Shown: positions 1-6,102 of the stretch, one piece after another | Layout: each line of letters begins with the position of its first letter | Numbering within the stretch: the first letter of the stretch is position 1 | From: an uncultured Clostridia bacterium | GTDB taxonomy: Bacteria > Bacillota > Clostridia > TANB77 > CAG-508 | NCBI GenBank assembly: GCA_947627785.1 | Contig: CANQXC010000023.1 | Span: forward strand, 1-11,105 | Direction: 5' to 3' | DNA: 11,105 nucleotides | The notes under the pieces: generated by a model | The model's input: the letters and a program-made list of their open reading frames with translations, nothing else | What the model was told of the DNA's origin: nothing | Databases searched by the model: none | Program-made: the position numbers and the translations under genes

Positions 1-288
1 ACCGTATTTATTTAAATCGACTTTATAGGAGTTAACAACTATTCCTTCTCTTTCCAATTTTTCTTTTTGCTTCTCTATTCCACCAAAAGCAAAATGTTTT
101 GATAAATTTCCTTTGCTATCTACAACTTTATAGCAAGGATATTTATATTCATCTGGATTATTATGGAGAATATTTCCAACAACTCTTGCAAGTTGTTTAT
201 TCCCTAAATATTCTGCTATCTGCCCATAAGTTACTACTTTTCCTTTTGGAATTGTTCTTAAAAACTCATATACTTTTTCTTTCATCAT
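1..288 (-). CDS. MGMT-family (O6-alkylguanine alkyltransferase domain) protein, 3' end cut by window edge
   Basis: The 96 visible residues match the C-terminal DNA-binding/active-site domain of methylated-DNA-protein-cysteine methyltransferases, with no N-terminal domain. Recognisable pieces are IPKGKVVTYGQIAEYLG (recognition helix region), LARVVGNIL (contains the Arg-finger position), LHNNP, the active-site segment PCYKVV with Cys52, and LEREGI near the end. Family enzymes carry PCHRV, so the reactive Cys is kept but the His that activates it is Tyr here. Alkyltransferase-like (Atl) proteins replace the Cys, so this is neither a textbook Ogt nor an Atl. Only a few C-terminal residues are likely missing. 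ATG occurs twice in tandem (288 and 285); a GGAG at 292-295 sits better for the second. The likely role is binding or direct repair of alkylated guanine, but activity is uncertain. The gene lies 71 bases behind the cardiolipin synthase. Confidence 0.8.
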   Translation of the reverse strand, partial: MMKEKVYEFLRTIPKGKVVTYGQIAEYLGNKQLARVVGNILHNNPDEYKYPCYKVVDSKGNLSKHFAFGGIEKQKEKLEREGIVVNSYKVDLNKYG

Positions 289-342
289 TTTCTCCATAAA
301 CAAATTACTATTTAGTTTTATTTTTTCTTTAGCAAATCATGA

Positions 343-348
343 ATTATA
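343..348 (-). promoter_or_regulatory. possible -10 element upstream of the MGMT-like gene
   Basis: A perfect TATAAT lies on the minus strand in the gap between the cardiolipin synthase stop and the MGMT-like start. No good -35 hexamer is visible 16-18 bases upstream, so in this AT-rich DNA it could be chance. The rest of the gap (289-359) shows no clear terminator. Confidence 0.25.
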
Positions 349-359
349 CTATTCTTAAA

Positions 360-1865
360 CTAAAACATTGGGGCAAATAATCTTAAGACTGCTTGCCATA
401 TAGATTTTATAAATCCTGCTTTAACATCTTTATTATTTAATTCTTTACAATCTTTAAAAGTACTTTCAAAGTCGCTTAATATTTCCTTTATTTCACCAAC
501 ATTTTCCATATAAATTCCATTTTCAAAATGAAGATATAAACTTCTGTAATCAAGGTTTATTGTTCCAACTACTGCCCTAATATCATCTGATAAAAAGACT
601 TTTGAATGAACAAATCCATTTGTAAATTTATAAATCTTCACACCATTATTGTGTAACACTCTAAAGAATGATGTTGTTTGTGTATAAACTATTTTTTTAT
701 CTGGAATACCAGGTACAATTATTCTTACGTCAACGCCTCTTTTCGCAGCTCTGCAAAGTGCATTAACCATATCAGTATCTATTATTAAATATGGAGTCAT
801 TATATATAAATAATTTTTAGAACTACTAATAATATTAATATAAACATCTTCTCCAATTAAATCTTTATGAAGTGGTGCAACTCCATAAGGAATAACATAA
901 CCATTGTTTTTATTAGTATCATTAAAATTATACTTAAACTTAGTAATATCTTTATCTTCATTTATATTAGCATTCCATAAAGTTAGAAACATAACTGTCA
1001 AATTCCAAATAGCATCACCAACAATTTTTATTCCATTATCCTTCCATATACCTAGTCTACTATTAATATTTATATATTCATCACTTAAATTAACACCACC
1101 AGAAAAAGCTACTTTTCCATCTATAATGGTCATTTTCCTATGGTCTCTGTTATTCATAAATATTCCTCTAAAAGGACTTAACTTATTAAATGGTATACAT
1201 TTTATATTATATTTAGCAAGCTCATTTGAGTAGTTCGTTGAAAGCATTGCAATACTTCCCATATCGTCATACATTATTCTAACATCTACACCCTGAGCTG
1301 CCTTTTCTTTTAATATTTCTAAAATACCATTCCACATAGTGCCTTCATTAATTATAAAATATTCCATAAATACGAATTTTTCTGCTTTCTTTAATTCCTT
1401 TAATAATTCAGGATAAAATTTTTCACCAAAATTATAATAAGTAATATCATTATTAGTACTTACAAAATAATTTGTTCTATTTATTAAATACTTAATATTA
1501 TCTAATTTTTTATTATCTACTTCTTCTTTTAATTTTTCATCTTGAACTAAGTATTTACTATATTCTTTCTCATATTTAAATATGCCTTTTAATAATTTAT
1601 TTTTAGAATAGCTTTTGCCTAAAGTAATTAGTAAAATAGTTCCAAATATTGGGAATATCAAAATTAATATTATCCATGGTAAATCATTTGAAAGTCTTGT
1701 GCTTTCTTTTAGTATTCCTAAAATAATTAAAATACTTGCAATCCTATAAATTAATGTAATTATTCCAAGATATTGAAAAAAGAATAATCTTATTACAATA
1801 GCAAATCCAAATTGTAAAATTACTCCTAGTGCAACTATTAAAACTCTTTTTACTGCATTTAACAT
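360..1865 (-). CDS. cls: cardiolipin synthase (phospholipase D superfamily)
   Basis: The protein is a membrane phosphatidyltransferase that condenses phosphatidylglycerol to cardiolipin. In numbering from the ATG at 1871, hydrophobic segments fall at about 9-32, 36-53 and 65-85, the last with the PWIILILIFPIFG pattern typical of Cls N-termini. Two PLD catalytic HxKxxxxD motifs follow: HRKMTIID at about 244-251 with GG just after, and HSKVFLSD at about 422-429 with GTINLDYRS after it. The total of about 500 residues is normal for the family. Two ATGs are possible: AAAGGGG at 1874-1880 is only 2 bases from the ATG at 1871 but 8 from the ATG at 1865, so I chose 1865. The gene begins about 20 bases after the end of the acyltransferase reading frame and is probably cotranscribed with it. 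Which phospholipid donor it uses cannot be read from sequence. Confidence 0.93.
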   Translation of the reverse strand: MLNAVKRVLIVALGVILQFGFAIVIRLFFFQYLGIITLIYRIASILIILGILKESTRLSNDLPWIILILIFPIFGTILLITLGKSYSKNKLLKGIFKYEKEYSKYLVQDEKLKEEVDNKKLDNIKYLINRTNYFVSTNNDITYYNFGEKFYPELLKELKKAEKFVFMEYFIINEGTMWNGILEILKEKAAQGVDVRIMYDDMGSIAMLSTNYSNELAKYNIKCIPFNKLSPFRGIFMNNRDHRKMTIIDGKVAFSGGVNLSDEYININSRLGIWKDNGIKIVGDAIWNLTVMFLTLWNANINEDKDITKFKYNFNDTNKNNGYVIPYGVAPLHKDLIGEDVYINIISSSKNYLYIMTPYLIIDTDMVNALCRAAKRGVDVRIIVPGIPDKKIVYTQTTSFFRVLHNNGVKIYKFTNGFVHSKVFLSDDIRAVVGTINLDYRSLYLHFENGIYMENVGEIKEILSDFESTFKDCKELNNKDVKAGFIKSIWQAVLRLFAPMF

Positions 1866-1886
1866 AAACATAACCCCTTTATATGA

Positions 1887-3009
1887 CTAATTTGTTATTA
1901 TCTTTTTTATAATAGGTATTTTTTTCAAAATAATTACTACTATATAACTAAAAATAAATACTATAACTGGAAATAATATTATAAATACCCAAATATATGG
2001 TAATACTTTATATCCAATTTGAATTATAATAGGATGCACAAGATATATTCCAAGTGTATTTCCGTCCTATATTTGCAATTATTTTGTTATAGAAATGTTG
2101 CTTATTTGTATATTTATATGTAACTGCATATAACCCTATAATCATAATAGCCATGAATACTGAAGAATAATTAAACGAATCTGATACACGTACATTTGTA
2201 ACTTTTGATATAAATATTCCTAGCATAAAAGATGCTAAACAACTCAAAATTGCTATTATAATTGCTAAAATTCTATTTTTATTTTTTGAAAATATATCTT
2301 TGTATTCAAATAAATATCCTCCTAGCATAAAATAGAAAATAAAAGTTCCATTATTAACAAAATTATATTTTTGGATAAATGGCATAATATAAATGTATAA
2401 ATTCAAATTTAAGACATTATCTATAATTATTATGAATTTTTCTATTAGGTCTTCCCCAACAGTAAATACAGTAACAGCAATAAAGAAATAATTATATATT
2501 TTTTTATTATTATCATGTACAACTTTTAAAATTGGAAACATTAGATAAAGCATAATTAAGTTTTGTAAAAACCAAAGTGTTCCTGTATATTGATTACCTA
2601 TTTTTACAGAAATCATCTCAATTATTACATCTTTTAAATTAATAATTTCTCCATCTATCCACTTTATAAATATTACATAAATAAAGCTCCATATCACTAA
2701 TATTGAAAATATAGTAAATATTTTTTTCATATGTTTTTTCATGTCAAATTTCTTATTCATGATTAGGAACCCATTTACCAATATATATATAGGTACTCCC
2801 TCACATATTATCCTTAATAAAAACATTAAATATGTTTTTATATTTTCATCTCTTAAAAAATTAGTATGCCATGGTAATGTATGTAGCATAATTACCATAA
2901 ACATAGCAATTGTCTTTATTAAATCAATATTATCATATCTTTTTTTACTATATTCTCTATCTATTGTCTCATCAGTATTTTCAATTTTTTTTATTTCAAT
3001 AGCATTCAT
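1887..3009 (-). CDS. acyltransferase-3 family membrane protein, +1 frameshift at a CGG codon
   Basis: This is a multi-helix membrane acyltransferase of the OafB/OatA-like acyltransferase-3 family, which O-acylates sugars or cell-envelope polymers. The N-terminal signature YDNIDLIKTIAMF...VIMLHT carries the conserved His, and EGVPIYILVNGFLI matches the second conserved helix. The frame from 3009 stops after 333 codons, but at CGG codon 316 (2062-2064) a +1 shift opens another 57-codon stretch. That stretch begins NTLGIYLVHPIIIQIGY, the conserved C-terminal motif of the family, and ends at TAG 1887-1889. The joined product is 373 residues, a normal length. An AGAGGG site precedes the ATG. It could be a recently broken gene, a sequencing insertion, or a genuine frameshifted gene; the intact downstream half and the match with rbfA favour a site that is read through. 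The substrate is unknown. Confidence 0.82.
2061..2064 (-). other. +1 frameshift site CGGA in the acyltransferase gene
   Basis: The zero-frame codons are ATA GGA CGG AAA TAC. Dropping the C gives GGA GGA AAT ACA CTT, which leads into the conserved NTLGIYLVHP. In the +1 frame a TAG stop overlaps the ATA GGA codons just upstream, so the change of frame cannot occur earlier than about the GGA codon and is pinned almost exactly to CGG. The zero frame continues for 17 non-homologous codons before its stop. Confidence 0.75.
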
Positions 3010-3035
3010 TTTTCCCTCTTCTAAAGTTTATTCAC

Positions 3036-3053
3036 TATAAAACATATTTTATA
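3036..3053. repeat. AT-rich palindrome upstream of the acyltransferase
   Basis: TATAAAA-CATA-TTTTATA forms a perfect 7-base inverted repeat in the leader between the terminator hairpin and the acyltransferase start. It could be an operator or part of a promoter. In sequence this AT-rich it may also be chance, and I see no convincing -35/-10 pair around it. Confidence 0.3.
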
Positions 3054-3100
3054 ATTTTTCTTTTGTCTTCTTTTCATTTTTTCGTACATATATCTTATTA

Positions 3101-3131
3101 AATATAGGTAACCACTAAAGTTACCTATATT
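3101..3131 (-). terminator. hairpin terminator after the small membrane protein gene
   Basis: A perfect 12-base stem, AATATAGGTAAC / GTTACCTATATT, encloses a 7-base loop. It starts 5 bases beyond the TAA of the gene ending at 3137. The 3' arm ends in TATATTT and continues AATAAG, so the U-tract is short and interrupted. Placement immediately after a stop and stem perfection argue for a terminator. The symmetric stem could act in either direction, though no plus-strand gene needs it. Confidence 0.65.
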
Positions 3132-3136
3132 CACAT

Positions 3137-3598
3137 TTAAAACTTATATTGATTTTTGTCTGCCCTATCATCAAAATTTCTTTCATAATCTGTTGTTCCA
3201 TAAAACCAATCTGTTTTTTTGTTTTTACCGCTTCCCTTTTTGCCAGTACTTAGTCCTATATTCATAACTGCAAGTAATGGTATTATTACTGCTATCAATG
3301 ATATAAATAATGTTATATAATTTGCTGTTTGTGATGTTCCATTCATTATGGCTTCTATTGATTTATATGCATCTACTCCAAAATATGCACATTGAGCTAT
3401 TAAGTATATTATTGCTCCTAACATATTTCTTTTTGCTATTAAAATTATACATACAAAAGTTACAAATAATAATACAACCTCAAACATAACATTCATTGGA
3501 ACAATTGGAAAAGCTGTATCTGTAGAATACAATAACATAATCAATACTCTAAAAAACCAGAAAACTCCAGCAAGTGCTGTAATAAAATAACCAAACAT
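3137..3598 (-). CDS. small four-helix membrane protein of unknown function
   Basis: I do not recognise a named family. The 153 residues hold four predicted membrane helices, at about 5-24, 35-55, 59-75 and 93-116. A hydrophilic tail of about 37 residues follows. Its basic stretch (GKKGSGKNKK, 119-128) leads into an aromatic/acidic segment with DWFYGTTDYERN (130-141), DDRADKNQY and a terminal KF. The tail looks like a conserved binding or assembly element rather than filler, but that is inference. There is no signal peptide cleavage site and no catalytic motif. A GGAGG at 3607-3611 lies 8 bases before the ATG, and the gene has its own strong promoter and a hairpin after its stop, so it appears monocistronic and well expressed. 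It separates the truB operon from the envelope genes without obvious functional linkage. Confidence 0.8.
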   Translation of the reverse strand: MFGYFITALAGVFWFFRVLIMLLYSTDTAFPIVPMNVMFEVVLLFVTFVCIILIAKRNMLGAIIYLIAQCAYFGVDAYKSIEAIMNGTSQTANYITLFISLIAVIIPLLAVMNIGLSTGKKGSGKNKKTDWFYGTTDYERNFDDRADKNQYKF

Positions 3599-3635
3599 CT
3601 TTTGTTCCTCCTTTTTTTATTAATTATTTACTTTT

Positions 3636-3664
3636 ATTTTAAATGTTATTTAATAAAATGTCAA
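3636..3664 (-). promoter_or_regulatory. sigma-70/SigA-type promoter for the small membrane protein gene
   Basis: On the minus strand TTGACA (3659-3664) is followed by exactly 17 bases and TAAAAT (3636-3641). The -35 is a consensus match and the -10 differs by one base. The expected start point is about 30 bases upstream of the ATG at 3598, leaving room for the GGAGG site. The remaining gap back to the truB stop (3665-3749) holds no clear terminator. Confidence 0.8.
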
Positions 3665-3749
3665 TATTTTGTTGATTAATTTGTTTTGTTACTTTACACC
3701 TTTTTCTAATTCACAAATACTGTCTCTAACATATATAATTTATACAAAA

Positions 3750-4610
3750 TTAAATAATAATTACATCCCTTTTTAGTAGGCTGTCTTTCACTACTCCTAA
3801 GCCTAAAAATTGTTTTTGATTGTATATACGATAAATATTGTCTTCATTATCAACTGATATTTTTACACCATTTAAAAATAACTCTGTTTTTCTATCATTT
3901 AAAATGATTTGACCTATTTGTTTAAAAGCACTTTCTATAGATATTATCTTTTCATTTACTAACTCTATGCCCTTTTCCTTTATTTCTTCAATTGTTACCG
4001 ATTTTTCAATATTAAAATCATCTACTTTTATTCTACATAAGTTTTGCATAGTTCCTACTGTTTCAAGCTTTGTAGCAATATCTTCACATAAAACTCTAAT
4101 ATATGTTCCTTTTGAACACTCTGTTCTAAAAGTTATTACATCTTTTTTAAATTTTATTAGTGAAATATCTTTTACTTCTATCTCTCTAGGTTCAATACTT
4201 ACGGTTTTGCCCTCTCTTGCATATTCATATGCTTTTTTCCCATCAATCTTAATTGCAGAATAAATTGGAGGTGTTTGCATTTGCTTTCCTACAAAAGATT
4301 TTAATACTGTTTCCAACTTTTCTTTAGTTAAACTTGGTACATCTTTATTTTCTATTATTTCCCCTTCTATATCTCCTGTAGTAGTTTTTTCTCCTAATTT
4401 TAATTCAGCAATATATGTTTTATTGTGTTCAATTAAATATTTAGAAATTTTTGTAGCTTGTCCTATTAAAATTGGAAGGACACCAGTAGCATTAGGATCT
4501 AACGTTCCTGTGTGTCCTATTTTCTTTGTATTTAATTCCTTTCTTAAAACATTTACTATATCATGTGAAGTATAACCTTTTGGTTTATTTATTATTAAAA
4601 TTCCATTCAT
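3750..4610 (-). CDS. truB: tRNA pseudouridine(55) synthase TruB
   Basis: TruB converts U55 of the T-loop of tRNAs to pseudouridine in the cytoplasm. The N-terminal GILIINKPKGYTSHDIV is the family opening, and KIGHTGTLDPNATGVLP (about residues 30-46) carries the catalytic Asp38. Further family features are TPPIYSAIKIDGKKAYEYAR and FRTECSKGTYIRVLCEDI. The 286-residue length is typical, including a short C-terminal region resembling a PUA domain. The ATG at 4610 has a GAGGAAAG site just upstream. It is the last gene of the rimP-nusA-infB operon here and lies about 60 bases after nrnA. In many Firmicutes ribF follows truB; here the next gene is an unrelated membrane protein with its own promoter. 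Confidence 0.96.
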   Translation of the reverse strand: MNGILIINKPKGYTSHDIVNVLRKELNTKKIGHTGTLDPNATGVLPILIGQATKISKYLIEHNKTYIAELKLGEKTTTGDIEGEIIENKDVPSLTKEKLETVLKSFVGKQMQTPPIYSAIKIDGKKAYEYAREGKTVSIEPREIEVKDISLIKFKKDVITFRTECSKGTYIRVLCEDIATKLETVGTMQNLCRIKVDDFNIEKSVTIEEIKEKGIELVNEKIISIESAFKQIGQIILNDRKTELFLNGVKISVDNEDNIYRIYNQKQFLGLGVVKDSLLKRDVIII

Positions 4611-4669
4611 TCAAACTTTCCTCTTGTTATTCAATTTTATGTTAATAATCTTAAGTCCACAATAACATA

Positions 4670-5617
4670 TTATTTCAAATTATTTTTACATTCCATTACA
4701 ATTTTTTCCTTTGCCTTTTCAAATGGTAATGATATATTTCCTCCTGCTGCCCTTATGTGTCCGCCACCATTGAATAATAAACATATATCTGATACATTTA
4801 CATAGTCATTTGACCTTAATGATATTTTATATTCGTCATCTCCTACCTCACGTAAAAATATAGATACCTCAACTCCTTCTATATCTCTACCCATTTCCAC
4901 AATTCCATCATGGTCCTCGCTTTTTGTTTCTTCTTCATCTTTTCGTGTTATATATGTAAATGCAATCTTTCCATCTTCTAATAATTCTAGTCTATTCATT
5001 GCTATTTTTCTTAATTCAAACTTTTCTATTGGAACTGTTTGTAAAACTTTTTTATATATACTTGAAACATTAACTCCTCTATTTAAAAGCTCTGCTGCAA
5101 ATTCAAAGGTCTCTGCCTTTACACTTTGATATTTGAAACCACCTGTATCTGTAATTATTCCAGTAAGTAAACATGTTCCTATTTCTTTAGTAATCTCTAT
5201 ACCTAATGCTTTTAATACTATTATTAATATTTGGCAACATGCTGGTGCTGTTGGATTCACATAGTTATAATCTGCAAACATTGTATTTGCTTCATGATGA
5301 TCTATTGAAATTTTGCTATTTGCATCTTCAAAATAATTTGCAAATCCATTTAGTCTCTTTATGTCACCACAATCTAATGCTATTGCTAAATCGTAATTTT
5401 CATTTCTCCCTTTTTCTTTTATTTCTTCAGCAGATGGTAAAAAAGCATATGTTTTTGAATACTTTGGTATAACCACATCAACATCTTTTCCTATCTGCTT
5501 TAATCCTATATACATTGCTAAACTACTTCCTATTGCATCTCCATCAGGAATATCATGTGTTAATATAACAATATTCTTAGCATTATATATTTCATCTTTT
5601 ATATTATCTAAAGTCAT
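4670..5617 (-). CDS. nrnA: DHH-family oligoribonuclease / pAp phosphatase NrnA
   Basis: This is a cytoplasmic DHH/DHHA1 phosphoesterase that degrades nanoRNAs to mononucleotides and, in characterised members, dephosphorylates 3'-phosphoadenosine 5'-phosphate. Metal-binding motifs are visible in order: HDIPDGDAIGS (21-31), ALDCGD (80-85), DHH at 106-108 followed by EANTMFADYN, and TGIITDTGGFKY. The C-terminal DHHA1 substrate-binding motif NGGGHIRAAGG closes the domain. The 315-residue length is normal. The start at ATG 5617 follows an AGAGG site. It sits between rbfA and truB, its usual position in Firmicutes, 43 bases after the shifted-frame end of rbfA. That gap contains a short inverted repeat, GCCAA-AA-TTGGC, too short to call a terminator. 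Confidence 0.95.
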   Translation of the reverse strand: MTLDNIKDEIYNAKNIVILTHDIPDGDAIGSSLAMYIGLKQIGKDVDVVIPKYSKTYAFLPSAEEIKEKGRNENYDLAIALDCGDIKRLNGFANYFEDANSKISIDHHEANTMFADYNYVNPTAPACCQILIIVLKALGIEITKEIGTCLLTGIITDTGGFKYQSVKAETFEFAAELLNRGVNVSSIYKKVLQTVPIEKFELRKIAMNRLELLEDGKIAFTYITRKDEEETKSEDHDGIVEMGRDIEGVEVSIFLREVGDDEYKISLRSNDYVNVSDICLLFNGGGHIRAAGGNISLPFEKAKEKIVMECKNNLK

Positions 5618-5660
5618 TATTACCTCTCATTTCCGCCAAAATTGGCTCTTTTCTTTTTGG

Positions 5661-6033
5661 TTACTCTTCTGGCTTTATATCCTTCATTATTTTTTCTAGT
5701 ATTGAATCTATTCTTTCACCATATACTAAACTTTCATCTAACTCAAATACTAATTCTGGCGTTACTCTTAAGTTCATTTTTTCAGCTATTCTACTTCTCA
5801 TAAATCCGTGAAGCTGCTTTTAAACCTGCAAGTGTTTGTTTTACATTCCTTGAATTAATTATACTAACACTAACTCTAGCATATTTTAAATCAGGTGATG
5901 TTTTAACTTTTGTAACACTTATCATGCCTGTAACATTTGAGTTTTTAACCTCATAATTAATTATATTGCTCAATTCTCTTTTTAATTCCTCATTTACTCT
6001 AGCCATACGGTTAGAATTATTACTTTTTTGCAT
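5661..6033 (-). CDS. rbfA: 30S ribosome-binding factor A, +1 frameshift at a CGG codon
   Basis: RbfA binds the 30S subunit and helps mature the 16S rRNA 5' region; losing it usually gives cold-sensitive growth. The zero frame from ATG 6033 gives 75 good RbfA residues (MARVNEELKRELSNIINYEV, then GMISVTKVKTSPDLKYARVSV, then LAGLKAAS). It then meets CGG at codon 76 and stops five codons later. Skipping the C continues as GFMRSRIAEKMNLRVTPEL, the conserved C-terminal half with the family GF-R and PEL motifs, and ends at TAA 5661-5663. The joined protein is 123 residues, a normal RbfA length. The ATG has a GGAGAGTG site about 5 bases upstream. A decayed rbfA in an otherwise perfect housekeeping operon would be surprising, so I annotate it as one gene. 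An assembly error cannot be excluded. Confidence 0.88.
5805..5808 (-). other. +1 frameshift site CGGA in rbfA
   Basis: The zero-frame codons are GCT TCA CGG ATT TAT. Skipping the C gives TCA GGA TTT ATG AGA, i.e. S-G-F-M-R, matching the conserved A-S-G-F-I-R stretch of RbfA. A TAA in the +1 frame lies about five codons upstream (within GGT TTA AAA) and the zero-frame TAG lies four codons downstream. The shift is therefore confined to about ten codons, and homology places it at CGG. Confidence 0.78.
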
Positions 6034-6063
6034 CTTTCACTCTCCAATTTCTTAAAAATTTTT

Positions 6064-6097
6064 ATGAAATTTGACATAGCAAGATGCCTAATTTCAT
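6064..6097. repeat. inverted repeat between infB and rbfA
   Basis: ATGAAATT and AATTTCAT form an 8-base inverted repeat with an 18-base loop that itself contains GCA/TGC. It lies in the 69-base gap between the infB stop and the rbfA start. There is no T-run on the minus strand, so it is not a standard terminator. It might be an mRNA processing or folding element, or chance in AT-rich DNA. Confidence 0.35.
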
Positions 6098-6102
6098 TCG
6101 TT

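Noticed and set aside
2058..2068. Classical slippery-site frameshifting (P-site tRNA re-pairing)
   Set aside because: A +1 slip of the P-site tRNA from GGA to GAC, or from TCA to CAC in rbfA, would pair poorly, and there is no prfB-like CTT-TGA motif. An A-site event at CGG fits better.
1887..3009. Calling the acyltransferase simply a pseudogene
   Set aside because: There is only one lesion, the downstream part is intact and motif-bearing, and the lesion is identical in kind and context to that in rbfA. Random decay is not the simplest reading, though it is not excluded.
5634..5650. GCCAA-AA-TTGGC inverted repeat between rbfA and nrnA as a terminator
   Set aside because: The stem is 5 bases with a 2-base loop and no U-tract, and nrnA and truB show no separate promoter.
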